36,700 nt of DNA from Planctomycetota bacterium (GCA_003671185.1 QWPN01000156.1:1-36700), one strand, 5' to 3'; counted from the first letter of the stretch, positions 7,208-15,956 are shown. The notes: generated from the letters alone by a model not told the origin. Numbers and translations: made by a program.

Positions 7208-7235
7208 TTTGGGCAAGCAAGGGATTTTGGATAAT
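7208..7235 (+). promoter_or_regulatory. possible promoter before the large exported unknown
   Basis: An AT-rich island in otherwise GC-rich DNA contains TTTGGG (7208-7213) and GATAAT (7230-7235) with 16 nt between them, about 55 nt before the ATG at 7290. The -35 match is poor, so confidence is low. The wider gap 7091-7289 shows no other gene. Confidence 0.3.
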
Positions 7236-7289
7236 CTGTGACGCGCGACGTATTCCCATGCCCAGCAAGGGTTTTGGTACGATTCAGGC

Positions 7290-9026
7290 ATGATGTCTGA
7301 CCTGGCCTCGCTGGCGATTGCCGGCGTGAAAACGTGGTTCTGGGGATCTCGGCCGTCACCTGGGCGGCCGGTTTGGGGGCGTTGTACGAAGGCAACGATC
7401 CTCGTCATCGCGGGCATGGCCGCTCTCGTGGGGCCCGATGCAGCGGCCCAAAAGGGTGGATTCCGCAAACTCGCGCCCGGGGTGCTGACCGTCATCCCGC
7501 CCGACAAAACGAGCGCCGACGAACTGCTCCACGGCGACCTCCTAGAGGTGACCGAGGGACTGTCGCGGCCGCCCGAGAACATGGTGTGGGAACCCAAACG
7601 TGCACCCGCGAATACGACCCTCGTGGAACGGGCGCGGGGGCGATCCTTCCCGCGCGACATCTGGTGCCTGGAGTTCGCCTTCAAGCCACCGCGGATGATC
7701 GAAGTCGACATTCCGGCTGCTGACCTGAAGATGCAGCGAAAGCGGGTCTGGTACCTGGTCTACCGGGTCAAAAACACGGGCGGCCGCCGCACCGTGATCG
7801 ACAAACAGGACCCCACGAAACTCACCACCGTGCCCTTTGAGACGCCGGTGCGATTCATCCCGCATTTCGTGCTGGAGAGCCTGGAAGCGCTGTCGGACGC
7901 CGAGGATCTGGCCAAGCATCGTGCCTATCTGGATCGCGTCGTGCCCGCCGCCATGGAGGCCATCCGCCGCCGGGAGGATCCGCGGCAGCGGTTCTACAAC
8001 AGTGCCGAAATGGTGGCGAAGGAGTTGGCGTTCGGCGAGGAACGCTGGGGCGTCGCGGTCTGGACGGATGTCGATCCGCGCATCGATTTTTTCTCGATCT
8101 ACGCCAGCGGCCTGACGAACTCGATCCGCTGGCGGAAACGCAAAGGCGCCGTGATCAACGCCAACGACCCGCCTGGCAGCGACATGGAAGTGGCGCTGGA
8201 GAGCCTGCGGCTCGACTTCTGGCTGCCGGCCGCCGCCGGGGCCGCCGAGCAGGAGATGAGCGTGGGGTATCGCGGCATGTTCGAGCGCATGACGCTGGGC
8301 AGCCGAGTGTTGGAGGCCGCGGGCTGGCCGGCGACGACGAAATCGAATCCTGCAGCGGCCCTGGAACGCATGGGTTTGAAGTGGGACGACCTGCTGGAAC
8401 CTGGCGGAGGAGGAGGCCCCAGCCTGCTGCCGTTGGAGAAAGTGCTGGGCACCATTGCCGGACTGAAGGACCCCGGGGCGCGGGCCACACTCGTGCGGGA
8501 GATGTTTGGCGACGTCGGGGAGGCGGCGCTCGAGTCGCTGGCCGCCGCCGCCGCCGGACCGGTCGATGCGGAACAGGACAAACGCCGCCGTGCGGCTTTG
8601 CAGGCGATGGACCTCACGCCGGAGCAGGTAGGCAAGGATCCCTACTCGGCACTCGCACGAATCGTCGGCAAACTCGATTCCCAGCCCGGCTACGCCCAAC
8701 GGCAGGCCATGGCGGCGAGGTGCTTTGGACCCGCCGGCCGGCGGCTGGAATGGCTGTCGAAGGGAGCCAAGGCGGCGCGGGCGCTGGCGGCGCTCGAGTC
8801 CGTGGCGATCGATCCCAGCAGCATGGCCACCAGCAACGCGCAGGCGGCCTTCGATGCCGTGCGGCCGTCGATCAGCGCCGAGGCCGACCCCGCCGTGCGG
8901 CAGAAGGTGTTGCAGGGGGTGTTTGGCCCGCGTGGCCCGGAACTGTTCGCCGCCGCCGTGGCGGTCCACGAGGGCATTGACCATGACTGGATTTTCCGAT
9001 ACGACACGGACGGACCCGGTCTGTAA
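7290..9026 (+). CDS. large exported protein of unknown function
   Basis: A 578-residue protein. The N terminus is long and basic before a hydrophobic export segment, KATILVIAGMAALVGPDAAAQ, so either the signal peptide is unusually long or translation starts later; no better ATG, GTG or TTG is obvious close to that segment. Residues about 55-260 are rich in charged and aromatic residues (RDIWCLEFAFKPPRMIEVDI, RVWYLVYRVKNTGGRR), suggesting a beta-sandwich domain. A helical Ala/Glu-rich region follows (SLLPLEKVLGTIAGLKDP, EALESLAAAAAGP, GFGPAGRRLEWLSKG-like segments). No catalytic motif is recognised. The gene stands alone, with its own upstream gap and 81 nt before rpmA. Proteins of this kind in planctomycetes are annotated only as hypothetical. 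Confidence 0.82.
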   Translation: MMSDLASLAIAGVKTWFWGSRPSPGRPVWGRCTKATILVIAGMAALVGPDAAAQKGGFRKLAPGVLTVIPPDKTSADELLHGDLLEVTEGLSRPPENMVWEPKRAPANTTLVERARGRSFPRDIWCLEFAFKPPRMIEVDIPAADLKMQRKRVWYLVYRVKNTGGRRTVIDKQDPTKLTTVPFETPVRFIPHFVLESLEALSDAEDLAKHRAYLDRVVPAAMEAIRRREDPRQRFYNSAEMVAKELAFGEERWGVAVWTDVDPRIDFFSIYASGLTNSIRWRKRKGAVINANDPPGSDMEVALESLRLDFWLPAAAGAAEQEMSVGYRGMFERMTLGSRVLEAAGWPATTKSNPAAALERMGLKWDDLLEPGGGGGPSLLPLEKVLGTIAGLKDPGARATLVREMFGDVGEAALESLAAAAAGPVDAEQDKRRRAALQAMDLTPEQVGKDPYSALARIVGKLDSQPGYAQRQAMAARCFGPAGRRLEWLSKGAKAARALAALESVAIDPSSMATSNAQAAFDAVRPSISAEADPAVRQKVLQGVFGPRGPELFAAAVAVHEGIDHDWIFRYDTDGPGL

Positions 9027-9107
9027 CCCGCTCGCATGTGGGCACCGGGTAGGGTATCCTTGACTTGGTCGGATAAGCGTGACGGTCCTCGCCGTGGAGC
9101 GGATCAG

Positions 9108-9362
9108 ATGGCACATAAAAAGGGTCAGGGTTCGAGCCGTAACGGCCGCGATTCGAATGCCCAGCGCCGTGGCGTGAAGAAGTTCGGCGGCCAGCAGGTG
9201 CGGGCCGGCAACATCCTCGTGCGGCAGGTGGGCACCAGTTTCCACCCCGGCAAGAACGTGGGCATGGGTACCGATTACACGCTGTTCGCGCTCTCTGACG
9301 GCGTTGTGATGTTCGACCGCGAAGGCCGCCGCGTGAACGTCGTGGCCGGCTCAAAGGCGTAA
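9108..9362 (+). CDS. rpmA: 50S ribosomal protein L27
   Basis: An 84-residue protein matching L27 over its whole length: [56 protein letters not shown]. The basic N terminus normally reaches towards the peptidyl transferase centre of the 50S subunit. It begins directly MAHKKG, with no cleavable N-terminal extension as in Firmicutes. ATG 9108 is set by homology; the longer frame from 9036 is not needed. obg follows after 7 nt. The usual upstream partner rplU (L21) is absent; the large exported unknown lies there instead. Confidence 0.98.
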   Translation: MAHKKGQGSSRNGRDSNAQRRGVKKFGGQQVRAGNILVRQVGTSFHPGKNVGMGTDYTLFALSDGVVMFDREGRRVNVVAGSKA

Positions 9363-9369
9363 CCGCCGC

Positions 9370-10368
9370 GTGTTCGTCGACCGCGTGCAGATCGAGGTGG
9401 CGGCCGGCAACGGCGGCCGCGGCATCTGCAGTTTCCGCCGCGAGAAGTACGTCCCCTTGGGGGGCCCCGACGGCGGCGATGGCGGTGACGGCGGCAGCGT
9501 GATCATGCGGGCTGAGGAGGGCGTCGACTCGCTGGCGGCCCTGGCCCACCGCCGCCAATGGCGGGCCACGGACGGCGAATCGGGTGGACCTGCCAATCGC
9601 CAGGGGGCACGGGGCGCGGACCTGGAACTCCGGGTGCCGCCCGGCACGATCGTGATCGACGAGTCGAGTGGCCTGGCGCTCAAGGATCTGGCGGCCGGCG
9701 AGTCGATCGTGGCCGCCCGGGGCGGGGCGGGGGGCCGCGGCAACCTGTTCTTCAAGTCGTCGACCAATCGCGCCCCGCGGGAGACGAAACCGGGCGAGAA
9801 AGGGGAGTGCCGCCGGCTGCTGCTCGAACTCAAGGTGATCGCCGACGTGGGGCTCGTGGGCAAGCCGAACGCGGGCAAGAGCACGTTGTTGTCGCGGGTG
9901 TCGCGTGCCCGGCCCGAGATCGCCGACTACGCCTTCACCACCAAGACGCCGATCCTGGGGATCGTGGCCGTGTCCCGCGACCGGAGCTTCGTGCTGGCCG
10001 ACCTGCCCGGGCTGATCGAGGGCGCCCATGCGGGCGTGGGCCTGGGCCATGAATTCCTCCGGCACGTGGAACGGGCCGGCATCCTCGTGCACGTGGTGGA
10101 GCCCCTCCCCGTCGACGGCAGCGATCCGCTAGCGAATTACCGGGCGATCCGTGATGAACTCGAGCGTTACGATGCCTCGCTGGGCACGCGGCCGGAGATC
10201 GTCGTCATGAGCAAGTGCGAACTTCCTGGCGCCGAGGAGGTGCGGGCGGAGTTCTCACGGGCCATTGGCCGGGAGGTGCTGGCCTTGAGCGCGGTGACGG
10301 GCCAGGGGCTCGACGCCTTGCTGCGGGCAGTGGTGGCGGAACTCGACGCGCGGAGGCCGAGCCCGTGA
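9370..10368 (+). CDS. obgE: Obg-family GTPase (ribosome assembly)
   Basis: A 332-residue GTPase from GTG 9370 that helps assemble the 50S subunit. Residues 1-158 form the Gly-rich Obg fold (GGDGGDGGS, GGAGGRGNLFFKSSTNRAP). The G domain then shows GKPNAGKST (G1), DLPGLIEGAHAGVGLGHEFLRH (G3 and switch II) and SAVTGQGLD (G5). The G4 motif, normally NKxD, reads SKCE. There is no long acidic C-terminal tail as in enterobacterial ObgE. It lies 7 nt after rpmA, the common rpmA-obg pairing, and overlaps coaX by 4 nt (GTGA). Confidence 0.97.
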   Translation: MFVDRVQIEVAAGNGGRGICSFRREKYVPLGGPDGGDGGDGGSVIMRAEEGVDSLAALAHRRQWRATDGESGGPANRQGARGADLELRVPPGTIVIDESSGLALKDLAAGESIVAARGGAGGRGNLFFKSSTNRAPRETKPGEKGECRRLLLELKVIADVGLVGKPNAGKSTLLSRVSRARPEIADYAFTTKTPILGIVAVSRDRSFVLADLPGLIEGAHAGVGLGHEFLRHVERAGILVHVVEPLPVDGSDPLANYRAIRDELERYDASLGTRPEIVVMSKCELPGAEEVRAEFSRAIGREVLALSAVTGQGLDALLRAVVAELDARRPSP

Positions 10369-11195
10369 GCACGACGGCGGGTGGCGGCCCGGTTCCCGGT
10401 GACGCGCTGCTCGTCGCCGATGTGGGCAACTCGCGGATCAAGCTGGCGGTCGTCGCCGACCCGGGCGGCGCCGGACGGCTGCCGCGGGTGCAGAGGCGGC
10501 AGGATTTTCTGAGCCGCGACTTCCGCCCGCGGAACATCGAGCAATGGCTGGCGGGGGCCGCGCCGGGACCGGCCCTGCTGCTCGTGGCCAGCGTGCACGA
10601 CGCCGCGGCCGCGAGGTTGGAGGCCGCTGTCGCAGAGGTGTCGGCCACCCAGCACCGGCCGCTGCGGCAGCGGCGGGTGGCACGCGCCGACCTGCCCGTC
10701 GAGGTGCTCGTCGACGAGCCCCACCGGGTGGGCATCGACCGGGTGGCCGCAGCTGCGGCCGCCGCACTGGTCGCGCCGGCGGGTCGCGGAGCCATCGTGG
10801 TCGACTGCGGCACCGCCACGACCGTGGACATGATTTCGCCCCAGGGCTGCTTTTTGGGCGGGGCGATCCTGCCCGGCCCGGCTCTCCTGGCGCGGGCGCT
10901 GGCCGAGGGCACGAGCCGCCTGCCCGCGGTGGCGGCGCTCGACCACGACCTGCCACCGGCCATGCCTGGACGAACCACGCAGCAGGCGATCGCAGCGGGT
11001 ATCGGCTGGGGCATGCGGGGAGCCGTGGCCAGGCTCGTGGCGGAGGCCCGGGCGTCGCTCGGCGAGGGGGCCGAACTGATCCTCACTGGCGGCTCCAGCG
11101 GCGTCGTGCGCGACGCCCTGCCCGGGGCCCGGGACATGCCAGACCTGGTCCTGCTCGGCATCGCCATGGCGGCCGCCCGTGCCAGGGGGCGGTAG
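10365..11195 (+). CDS. coaX: type III pantothenate kinase
   Basis: A 276-residue kinase that phosphorylates pantothenate in the first step of coenzyme A synthesis. It is of the ASKHA fold: DVGNSRIKLAVV is the phosphate-1 motif, VGIDRVAAAAAA the G-I-D-R motif, VDCGTATTVDMI the phosphate-2 motif, and LGGAILPGP a further family signature. The start is GTG 10365, whose last bases overlap the obg stop. The track ORF is longer only because the frame is open upstream. The location after obg suggests co-transcription by translational coupling. Confidence 0.94.
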   Translation: MSTTAGGGPVPGDALLVADVGNSRIKLAVVADPGGAGRLPRVQRRQDFLSRDFRPRNIEQWLAGAAPGPALLLVASVHDAAAARLEAAVAEVSATQHRPLRQRRVARADLPVEVLVDEPHRVGIDRVAAAAAAALVAPAGRGAIVVDCGTATTVDMISPQGCFLGGAILPGPALLARALAEGTSRLPAVAALDHDLPPAMPGRTTQQAIAAGIGWGMRGAVARLVAEARASLGEGAELILTGGSSGVVRDALPGARDMPDLVLLGIAMAAARARGR

Positions 11196-11302
11196 ACGGC
11201 ATCGCGTCCGGGGGCGATCTGCACCGCTTCCAGCGGATCGTTCTCGGATACAATCGGCGGGCTCGCGGATCGCCAGGCACCCCACACACAGTGACCACCA
11301 GC

Positions 11303-11692
11303 ATGGACCAGCCGACACCTCGGGCCGATCTGGCACGGACGTTGGCGCTGGCCGTGGCGCGGGTGGCCGAAGAGACGCGGGGCAGCGACGTGCGCATCCT
11401 CGACCTGCGCGGCCTGACCCCCGTGTTCGACTACTTCGTGATCGCCACCGGGTCGAGCCGGCGGCAGATGCACGCCATGGCCGACGAGATCGAGGCCACG
11501 GTGAAACGTGAGCTTCGCGATCGCAAACGGGGTGGCGAGGGGTACGAGGAGGGCCGCTGGATCGTGCTCGACTACGGCAACGTGCTCGTGCACCTGTTCG
11601 ATGCCGAATCCCGCGAGTACTGGGACCTCGAGCACTTGTGGGGCGATGCCAAGCAGGTGCCCGTCCCCGCGGCGGGAGCCTCCGCCCGATGA
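11303..11692 (+). CDS. rsfS: ribosome silencing factor RsfS
   Basis: A 129-residue member of the RsfS/Iojap (DUF143) family, which binds L14 on the 50S subunit and blocks subunit joining when nutrients are scarce. Motifs: DVRILDLRGLTPVFDYFVIATGSSRRQMHAMADEI in segments typical of the family, then GRWIVLDYGNVLVHLF and REYWDLEHLWGDA. ATG 11303 is used; an in-frame GTG at 11291 is possible. About 108 nt of spacer separate it from coaX, and its stop overlaps the argS ATG. Its target L14 is encoded in the same window (21726). Confidence 0.96.
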   Translation: MDQPTPRADLARTLALAVARVAEETRGSDVRILDLRGLTPVFDYFVIATGSSRRQMHAMADEIEATVKRELRDRKRGGEGYEEGRWIVLDYGNVLVHLFDAESREYWDLEHLWGDAKQVPVPAAGASAR

Positions 11693-13527
11693 GCGACGGC
11701 GACGGCCCATCGGCCCGCGTGAACTTCCGCGCGGCCCTGCGGGGGATGTTTCGCCAGGCGCTCGAGCGGCTGGCGGCCGACGGCGTCGTGGCCATCCCGG
11801 CGGAGGAGATGCCGGCCCTCCTGGAACAGGTGCGGGAGACGGCCGAACCGAAGTTCGGAGACTATTCAGGGACGATGGCGATGGGGCTGGCCAAGCGCGC
11901 CGGCAGGAAGCCCCGCGACGTGGCGGCCGACATCAGCGGCCGGCTGGCCGCGGCCGCCGGCTACGCCGAACTCTTCGAGCCGCCGGGTGATCCCGTCGGC
12001 CCGGGGTTCATCAACGTCCGCGTGCGAGACGAGGCCCTCTGCGCGGCGGTGGCTGCGGCCGTTCGCGACGATCGGCTCGGTGTGCCGACCGTGCATCCGC
12101 CGCAGACGATCGTCATCGACTTCTCGTCGCCCAATGTCGCCAAGCCGATGCACGTGGGGCACATCCGCTCCACCGTGATCGGCGACGCGCTGGCGCGGAT
12201 CCTGCGGTTCCGCGGCCATGACGTGATCACGGTGAATCATCTGGGCGACTGGGGAACGCAGTTCGGGATGATCCTCTGGGGCTACAAGCGGCTCCGCGAC
12301 CAGCAGGCATACGACGCGCATCCCACCAGGGAACTGGGCCGGCTGTATCGCCTCGTGCGCAAACTCGTCGACGCCAAGCCCGAGGAACTGGCGGCCGATC
12401 CCGAGGCGGCCGCGGTTCTGAGCCGGCACCCGGACGTGGCCCGGGAGGTGCTCGAGGAAACGGAAAAATTGCACCGCGAGGAGGAGGAGAACCTGGCCCT
12501 GTGGCGCACGTTCGAGCCGTTCTGCCACGAGGAGATCGACAGGATCTACGGGCGGCTGGGGGTGACCTTCGACCACGTGCGTGGAGAGAGCTCCTACCGG
12601 AAACTCTTGGCCGGCGTGGTCGAGGATCTGCAATCGCAGGGGTTGGCCCGGGAGAGCCGCGGGGCGATCGGCGTGTTTCTCGACGGCGATGACAAGCCCC
12701 CGTTCCTGGTGCGCAAGGCCGACGGCGGCTACCTGTATGCGACCACCGACCTGGCCGCGATCCGCTGGCGGCTGGAGCACTGGAAGCCCGACCGCATCCT
12801 GTATGTCGTCGACCATCGGCAGAGCCAGCACTTCGACCAACTCTTCGAGACGGCTCGTCGCTGGGGCTGCGGCCCGGTCGCCCTGGTGCACGTGGCATTC
12901 GGCACGGTGCTGGGCGACGACGGCCGGCCGTTCAAGACCCGGTCAGGCGACACGGTGGGGCTGGAGTCGCTGCTCGACGAGGGCGTGGAGCGGGCGCTGG
13001 CCGTGGTGGCGGCCGACGAGGAGATGACCGGCGCCGAGCGGCAGCGGGTCGCCGAGACGATTGGCATCGGGGCCATCAAGTACGCCGATCTGAGCCAGAA
13101 CCGCACCACGGATTACGTGTTCAGCTACGACAAGATGCTGCAGCTGACCGGCAACACCGCGGCCTACATGCAGTATGCCGTGGCCCGGGTGGAGGGGATC
13201 TACGTTAGGGGAGGCGTTGATCGGGATGCCCTGCGGGCGACCTGTGGCCGCGTGATCGCGGCGGACCCTCGCGAGCGGGCGCTGGCGCTCGAACTGCTGC
13301 GTTTCGGCGAGGCCCTCGAGGACGTGGAAGCCGACTACCGGCCCAACCTGCTGACCGCCTATCTCTACGACCTCGCCGGCTGCTACTCGACCCTCTACGA
13401 CGCGCTGCCGGTGCTCAAGGCCAAGGAACCCGAGCGGGGCAGCCGACTGGCACTCTGCGATCTCACTGGAAGGATTCTGCGAAAGGGACTGCAGCTGCTC
13501 GGCATCGGCACCGTGGAGAAGATGTGA
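11689..13527 (+). CDS. argS: arginyl-tRNA synthetase
   Basis: A class I synthetase of 612 residues that charges tRNA-Arg. The N-terminal tRNA-binding domain (residues about 1-115) includes PKFGDYSGTMAMGLAK. The catalytic site carries SSPNVAKPMHVGHIRST, the HIGH-equivalent, and FKTRSGDTV in place of KMSKS, as normal for ArgRS. YATTDLAAI and ILYVVDHRQSQHF are further signatures, and the C-terminal helical anticodon domain ends LLGIGTVEKM. Translation starts at ATG 11689, overlapping the rsfS stop by 4 nt, so the two are coupled. Bacterial ArgRS is usually 550-590 residues, so this is slightly long. Confidence 0.98.
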   Translation: MSDGDGPSARVNFRAALRGMFRQALERLAADGVVAIPAEEMPALLEQVRETAEPKFGDYSGTMAMGLAKRAGRKPRDVAADISGRLAAAAGYAELFEPPGDPVGPGFINVRVRDEALCAAVAAAVRDDRLGVPTVHPPQTIVIDFSSPNVAKPMHVGHIRSTVIGDALARILRFRGHDVITVNHLGDWGTQFGMILWGYKRLRDQQAYDAHPTRELGRLYRLVRKLVDAKPEELAADPEAAAVLSRHPDVAREVLEETEKLHREEEENLALWRTFEPFCHEEIDRIYGRLGVTFDHVRGESSYRKLLAGVVEDLQSQGLARESRGAIGVFLDGDDKPPFLVRKADGGYLYATTDLAAIRWRLEHWKPDRILYVVDHRQSQHFDQLFETARRWGCGPVALVHVAFGTVLGDDGRPFKTRSGDTVGLESLLDEGVERALAVVAADEEMTGAERQRVAETIGIGAIKYADLSQNRTTDYVFSYDKMLQLTGNTAAYMQYAVARVEGIYVRGGVDRDALRATCGRVIAADPRERALALELLRFGEALEDVEADYRPNLLTAYLYDLAGCYSTLYDALPVLKAKEPERGSRLALCDLTGRILRKGLQLLGIGTVEKM

Positions 13528-13613
13528 CCTCATCCGGAAACGGCGGCCGCTTCCCGGCCGTGCCGATCCGCCCGCCCGCCCACAGGCGACGGCAGCACCA
13601 CTCGTGAAGCATC

Positions 13614-15713
13614 ATGGCAGGCACTCTGGAAAAAATCCGCAACATCGGCATCGTGGCCCACATCGATGCCGGGAAGACGACGCTCACCGAGCGGATGCTG
13701 TTTTTCACCAAGACGAGCCACCGGCTCGGCGAGGTCGATCGGGGCACGACGATCACCGACTTCGACCCCGAGGAGCAGGAGCGCGGGATCACGATCTACT
13801 CGGCCGCGGTGTCATTCCGCTGGCAGGACGTGAGCGTGAACCTCATCGACACGCCAGGGCACGTTGACTTCACGGCCGAGGTGGAGCGCAGCCTGCGGGT
13901 GCTGGACGGGGCGGTGGTGGTGTTCTCGGCCCGCGAAGGAGTCGAGGCCCAGAGCGAGACGGTATGGCGGCAGGCCGACAAGTACGGCGTGCCCCGGCTG
14001 GCGCTCGTCAACAAGCTCGACCGCGAGGGGGCGGATTTCTTCGGCACGGTGACCCAGATCGAGAAGCGGCTGGGGGCGCGGCCGCTGGTGCTGCAGATCC
14101 CGCTTGGGCTGGGGCCGCCGCACGTCAACGACCCGTTCCGCGGCCTCGTCGACCTGGTGGAGATGCAGCTGCTCACGTTCCCTCCCAAGGACGAGGCGCT
14201 GGCAGGCGGGGCCGCCCTCGGTGCCGTGACAAGGGGGCCGATCCCGGCCGAACTCGCCGACACGGCCGCCGAGTGGCGGGAGCAATTGGTGTCGAATTTG
14301 TTCGACTTTTCCGACGAACTTGCCGAACTCGCCATGGGCGAGGCGCCGATCCCGGGGGATGCCATCCGCCGGGCGGTTCGGCAGGCCACGATCCGCCGTC
14401 AGGTCGTGCCCGTGCTGGCCGGATCGGCGCTCGACTGCATCGGCATCCAGCCCGTGCTCGACGCCGTCGCCTGGTACCTCCCCAGCCCCGCCGACGTGCC
14501 GCCCGTGGAGGGGCTGGACCCGACCAAGAAGACACCAACGACCATCTCCCGACGGGCCGATTCCCAGGACCCGTTCTGCGGCCTGGTGTTCAAGATCGTG
14601 GCCGAAAAGCATGGCGACCTGTATTTCGTGCGCGTCTACTCCGGCACGCTCAAGGCGGGCAGCCGGGCCTGGAATCCGCTCCAGCAGAAGAAGGAGAACA
14701 TCGCCCAGCTCTGGCACGTGCAGGCCGATCGACGCGAGCAGGTGGACGAGGCCCGGGCCGGTGACATCGTGGGGGTGATCGGCCCCCGTGCCAGCGTCAC
14801 GGGTGACACGCTCTGCGACGCTGCGGCGCCGATCGTGCTGGAGTCGATCCAATTTCCCGAGACCGTGATCTCGATGGCGATCGAACCGGAGACGAGCCTG
14901 GAACGGAAGAAACTGGCCGAGACGCTGGAGATGATGAAGCGACAAGACCCCACGTTCCGGGCCCTGGAAAGCGAGGAGACGGGCCAGACGCTGATCTCGG
15001 GCATGGGGGAGTTGCACCTGGAGGTGATCAGGCATCGGCTGGAGCGGGATTTCAATCTCCATTGCCGCGTCCACAAGCCGCGGGTCAGTTACAAGGAGAC
15101 GGTGGGTCGGGTCGCGACGGTCAGCGGCGAGGCCAACAGGCAGGTGGCGGGCCAGTCGCTGGTGGCCACGGTCACTGTGCGTGCCGAGCCGAACGACCAC
15201 CAGGGCCCGGTGACGGTCGAACAGGGCTGGTTTCCCGAGCAGGAGGCGGTGGCCGCCACGGCGGCGTTGATGACCGAGGCGGTGCGGGAGAGTGCCGAAC
15301 GGGGCGGCCTCAAGGGCTGCCCGCTGTGGGGCGTGCGGATCGTGGTGCTGGAAAGCCCGCTGCCCGAGCCTCCCCCCTCTGACGTGGCAATCCGCATCGC
15401 GGCCGCCGACGCCATCGACAAGCTCCTCAAGGAGGCGGGGACGGTGCTCCTGGAGCCGGTGATGAGGGTGGAGGTCACGGTGCCCGAGGAGCACCTTGGC
15501 GATGTGATCAACGACCTGCAGCAGCGGCGGGCGATCATCACCGCCACCGAAATTCGCGGCGGGGCCACCGTACTCACGGCCGAGGCGCCGCTGGCGAGCA
15601 TGTTCGGTTACTCGGCCGCGGTCCGCAGCGTGAGCCAGGGGCGGGCCAGTTTCACGATGGCCCCGCTCAAGTATGGGCCGGCACCGGCCGAGACGGCCGA
15701 GGCGTTCGTATGA
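13614..15713 (+). CDS. fusA: elongation factor G, divergent (recycling-like type)
   Basis: A 699-residue EF-G. GTPase motifs: AHIDAGKTT (G1), TTITDFDPEEQERGITI (switch I/G2), DTPGHVDF (G3), NKLD (G4), GSALDCIG (G5). Domains II to V are all present, with LISGMGELHLEVIRHRLERDF in domain III and FGYSAAVRSVSQGRASFTM in domain V. Domain IV is altered: the loop usually reading SGGRGQYG is ANRQVAGQS, and the segment usually holding YHDVDSS is PLPEPPPSDV. That pattern resembles mitochondrial EF-G2 and the planctomycete/spirochaete second EF-G, which act in ribosome recycling, so this may not be the translocase. rpsL, rpsG and tuf, the usual partners, are missing. It stands just before the S10 cluster. 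Confidence 0.95.
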   Translation: MAGTLEKIRNIGIVAHIDAGKTTLTERMLFFTKTSHRLGEVDRGTTITDFDPEEQERGITIYSAAVSFRWQDVSVNLIDTPGHVDFTAEVERSLRVLDGAVVVFSAREGVEAQSETVWRQADKYGVPRLALVNKLDREGADFFGTVTQIEKRLGARPLVLQIPLGLGPPHVNDPFRGLVDLVEMQLLTFPPKDEALAGGAALGAVTRGPIPAELADTAAEWREQLVSNLFDFSDELAELAMGEAPIPGDAIRRAVRQATIRRQVVPVLAGSALDCIGIQPVLDAVAWYLPSPADVPPVEGLDPTKKTPTTISRRADSQDPFCGLVFKIVAEKHGDLYFVRVYSGTLKAGSRAWNPLQQKKENIAQLWHVQADRREQVDEARAGDIVGVIGPRASVTGDTLCDAAAPIVLESIQFPETVISMAIEPETSLERKKLAETLEMMKRQDPTFRALESEETGQTLISGMGELHLEVIRHRLERDFNLHCRVHKPRVSYKETVGRVATVSGEANRQVAGQSLVATVTVRAEPNDHQGPVTVEQGWFPEQEAVAATAALMTEAVRESAERGGLKGCPLWGVRIVVLESPLPEPPPSDVAIRIAAADAIDKLLKEAGTVLLEPVMRVEVTVPEEHLGDVINDLQQRRAIITATEIRGGATVLTAEAPLASMFGYSAAVRSVSQGRASFTMAPLKYGPAPAETAEAFV

Positions 15714-15760
15714 GGGGGCACCGCAACGCCGGCCGTTTTCCCGAGCGAAAATCCCGCGTG

Positions 15761-15789
15761 TTGACAGTCCTCGCCGCCGACTTTAGAGT
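15761..15789 (+). promoter_or_regulatory. sigma70-like promoter of the S10 cluster
   Basis: A perfect -35 TTGACA (15761-15766), a 17-nt spacer and a -10 TAGAGT (15784-15789) lie between the EF-G gene and rpsJ. This is the best promoter match in the window. Transcription would start near 15796, giving a leader of about 160 nt before rpsJ. Confidence 0.75.
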
Positions 15790-15841
15790 TCGAGACTCGA
15801 TCGCTGCGACGCCCCCGGCCCCTGGCCGCAGGTTGGCGTCG

Positions 15842-15866
15842 AAAGGAGCCTTTCACGAGGCTTTTT
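15842..15866 (+). terminator. terminator-like hairpin in the rpsJ leader (possible attenuator)
   Basis: AGCCT-TTCACG-AGGCT is followed directly by TTTT. Flanking AAAGG can extend the stem against the T-run with A-U and G-U pairs. Placed about 50-70 nt after the predicted transcription start, it could end transcripts early and so control the ribosomal cluster, or it may be a remnant terminator of the EF-G gene. Confidence 0.5.
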
Positions 15867-15871
15867 CGGGT

Positions 15872-15898
15872 GCCGCCGGCATGAGTGCCGCTGGCGGC
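15872..15898 (+). promoter_or_regulatory. second leader hairpin before rpsJ
   Basis: GCCGCCGGC (15872-15880) pairs with GCTGGCGGC (15890-15898), nine pairs with one G-U, around a 9-nt loop that contains an ATG. That ATG opens a 20-codon frame ending at 15943, just before the rpsJ ribosome site. It has no Shine-Dalgarno of its own. The structure may take part in leader control. Confidence 0.45.
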
Positions 15899-15956
15899 GG
15901 GCGGTCGACATGCTGCCGGTTGTTCGAGCGTTCGTTGGTTTGACTGGAGTTGTTCA

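Noticed and set aside
9062-9084. TTGACT-like element before rpmA
   Set aside because: The only -10-like sequence lies far too close, so no promoter can be supported.
7542-9245. 567-residue minus-strand ORF opposite the large exported protein and rpmA
   Set aside because: It covers rpmA antisense and shows shadow composition; the plus-strand frame has the export signal and balanced residues.
11249-11254. TACAAT before rsfS
   Set aside because: No convincing -35 element; not annotated as a promoter on its own.
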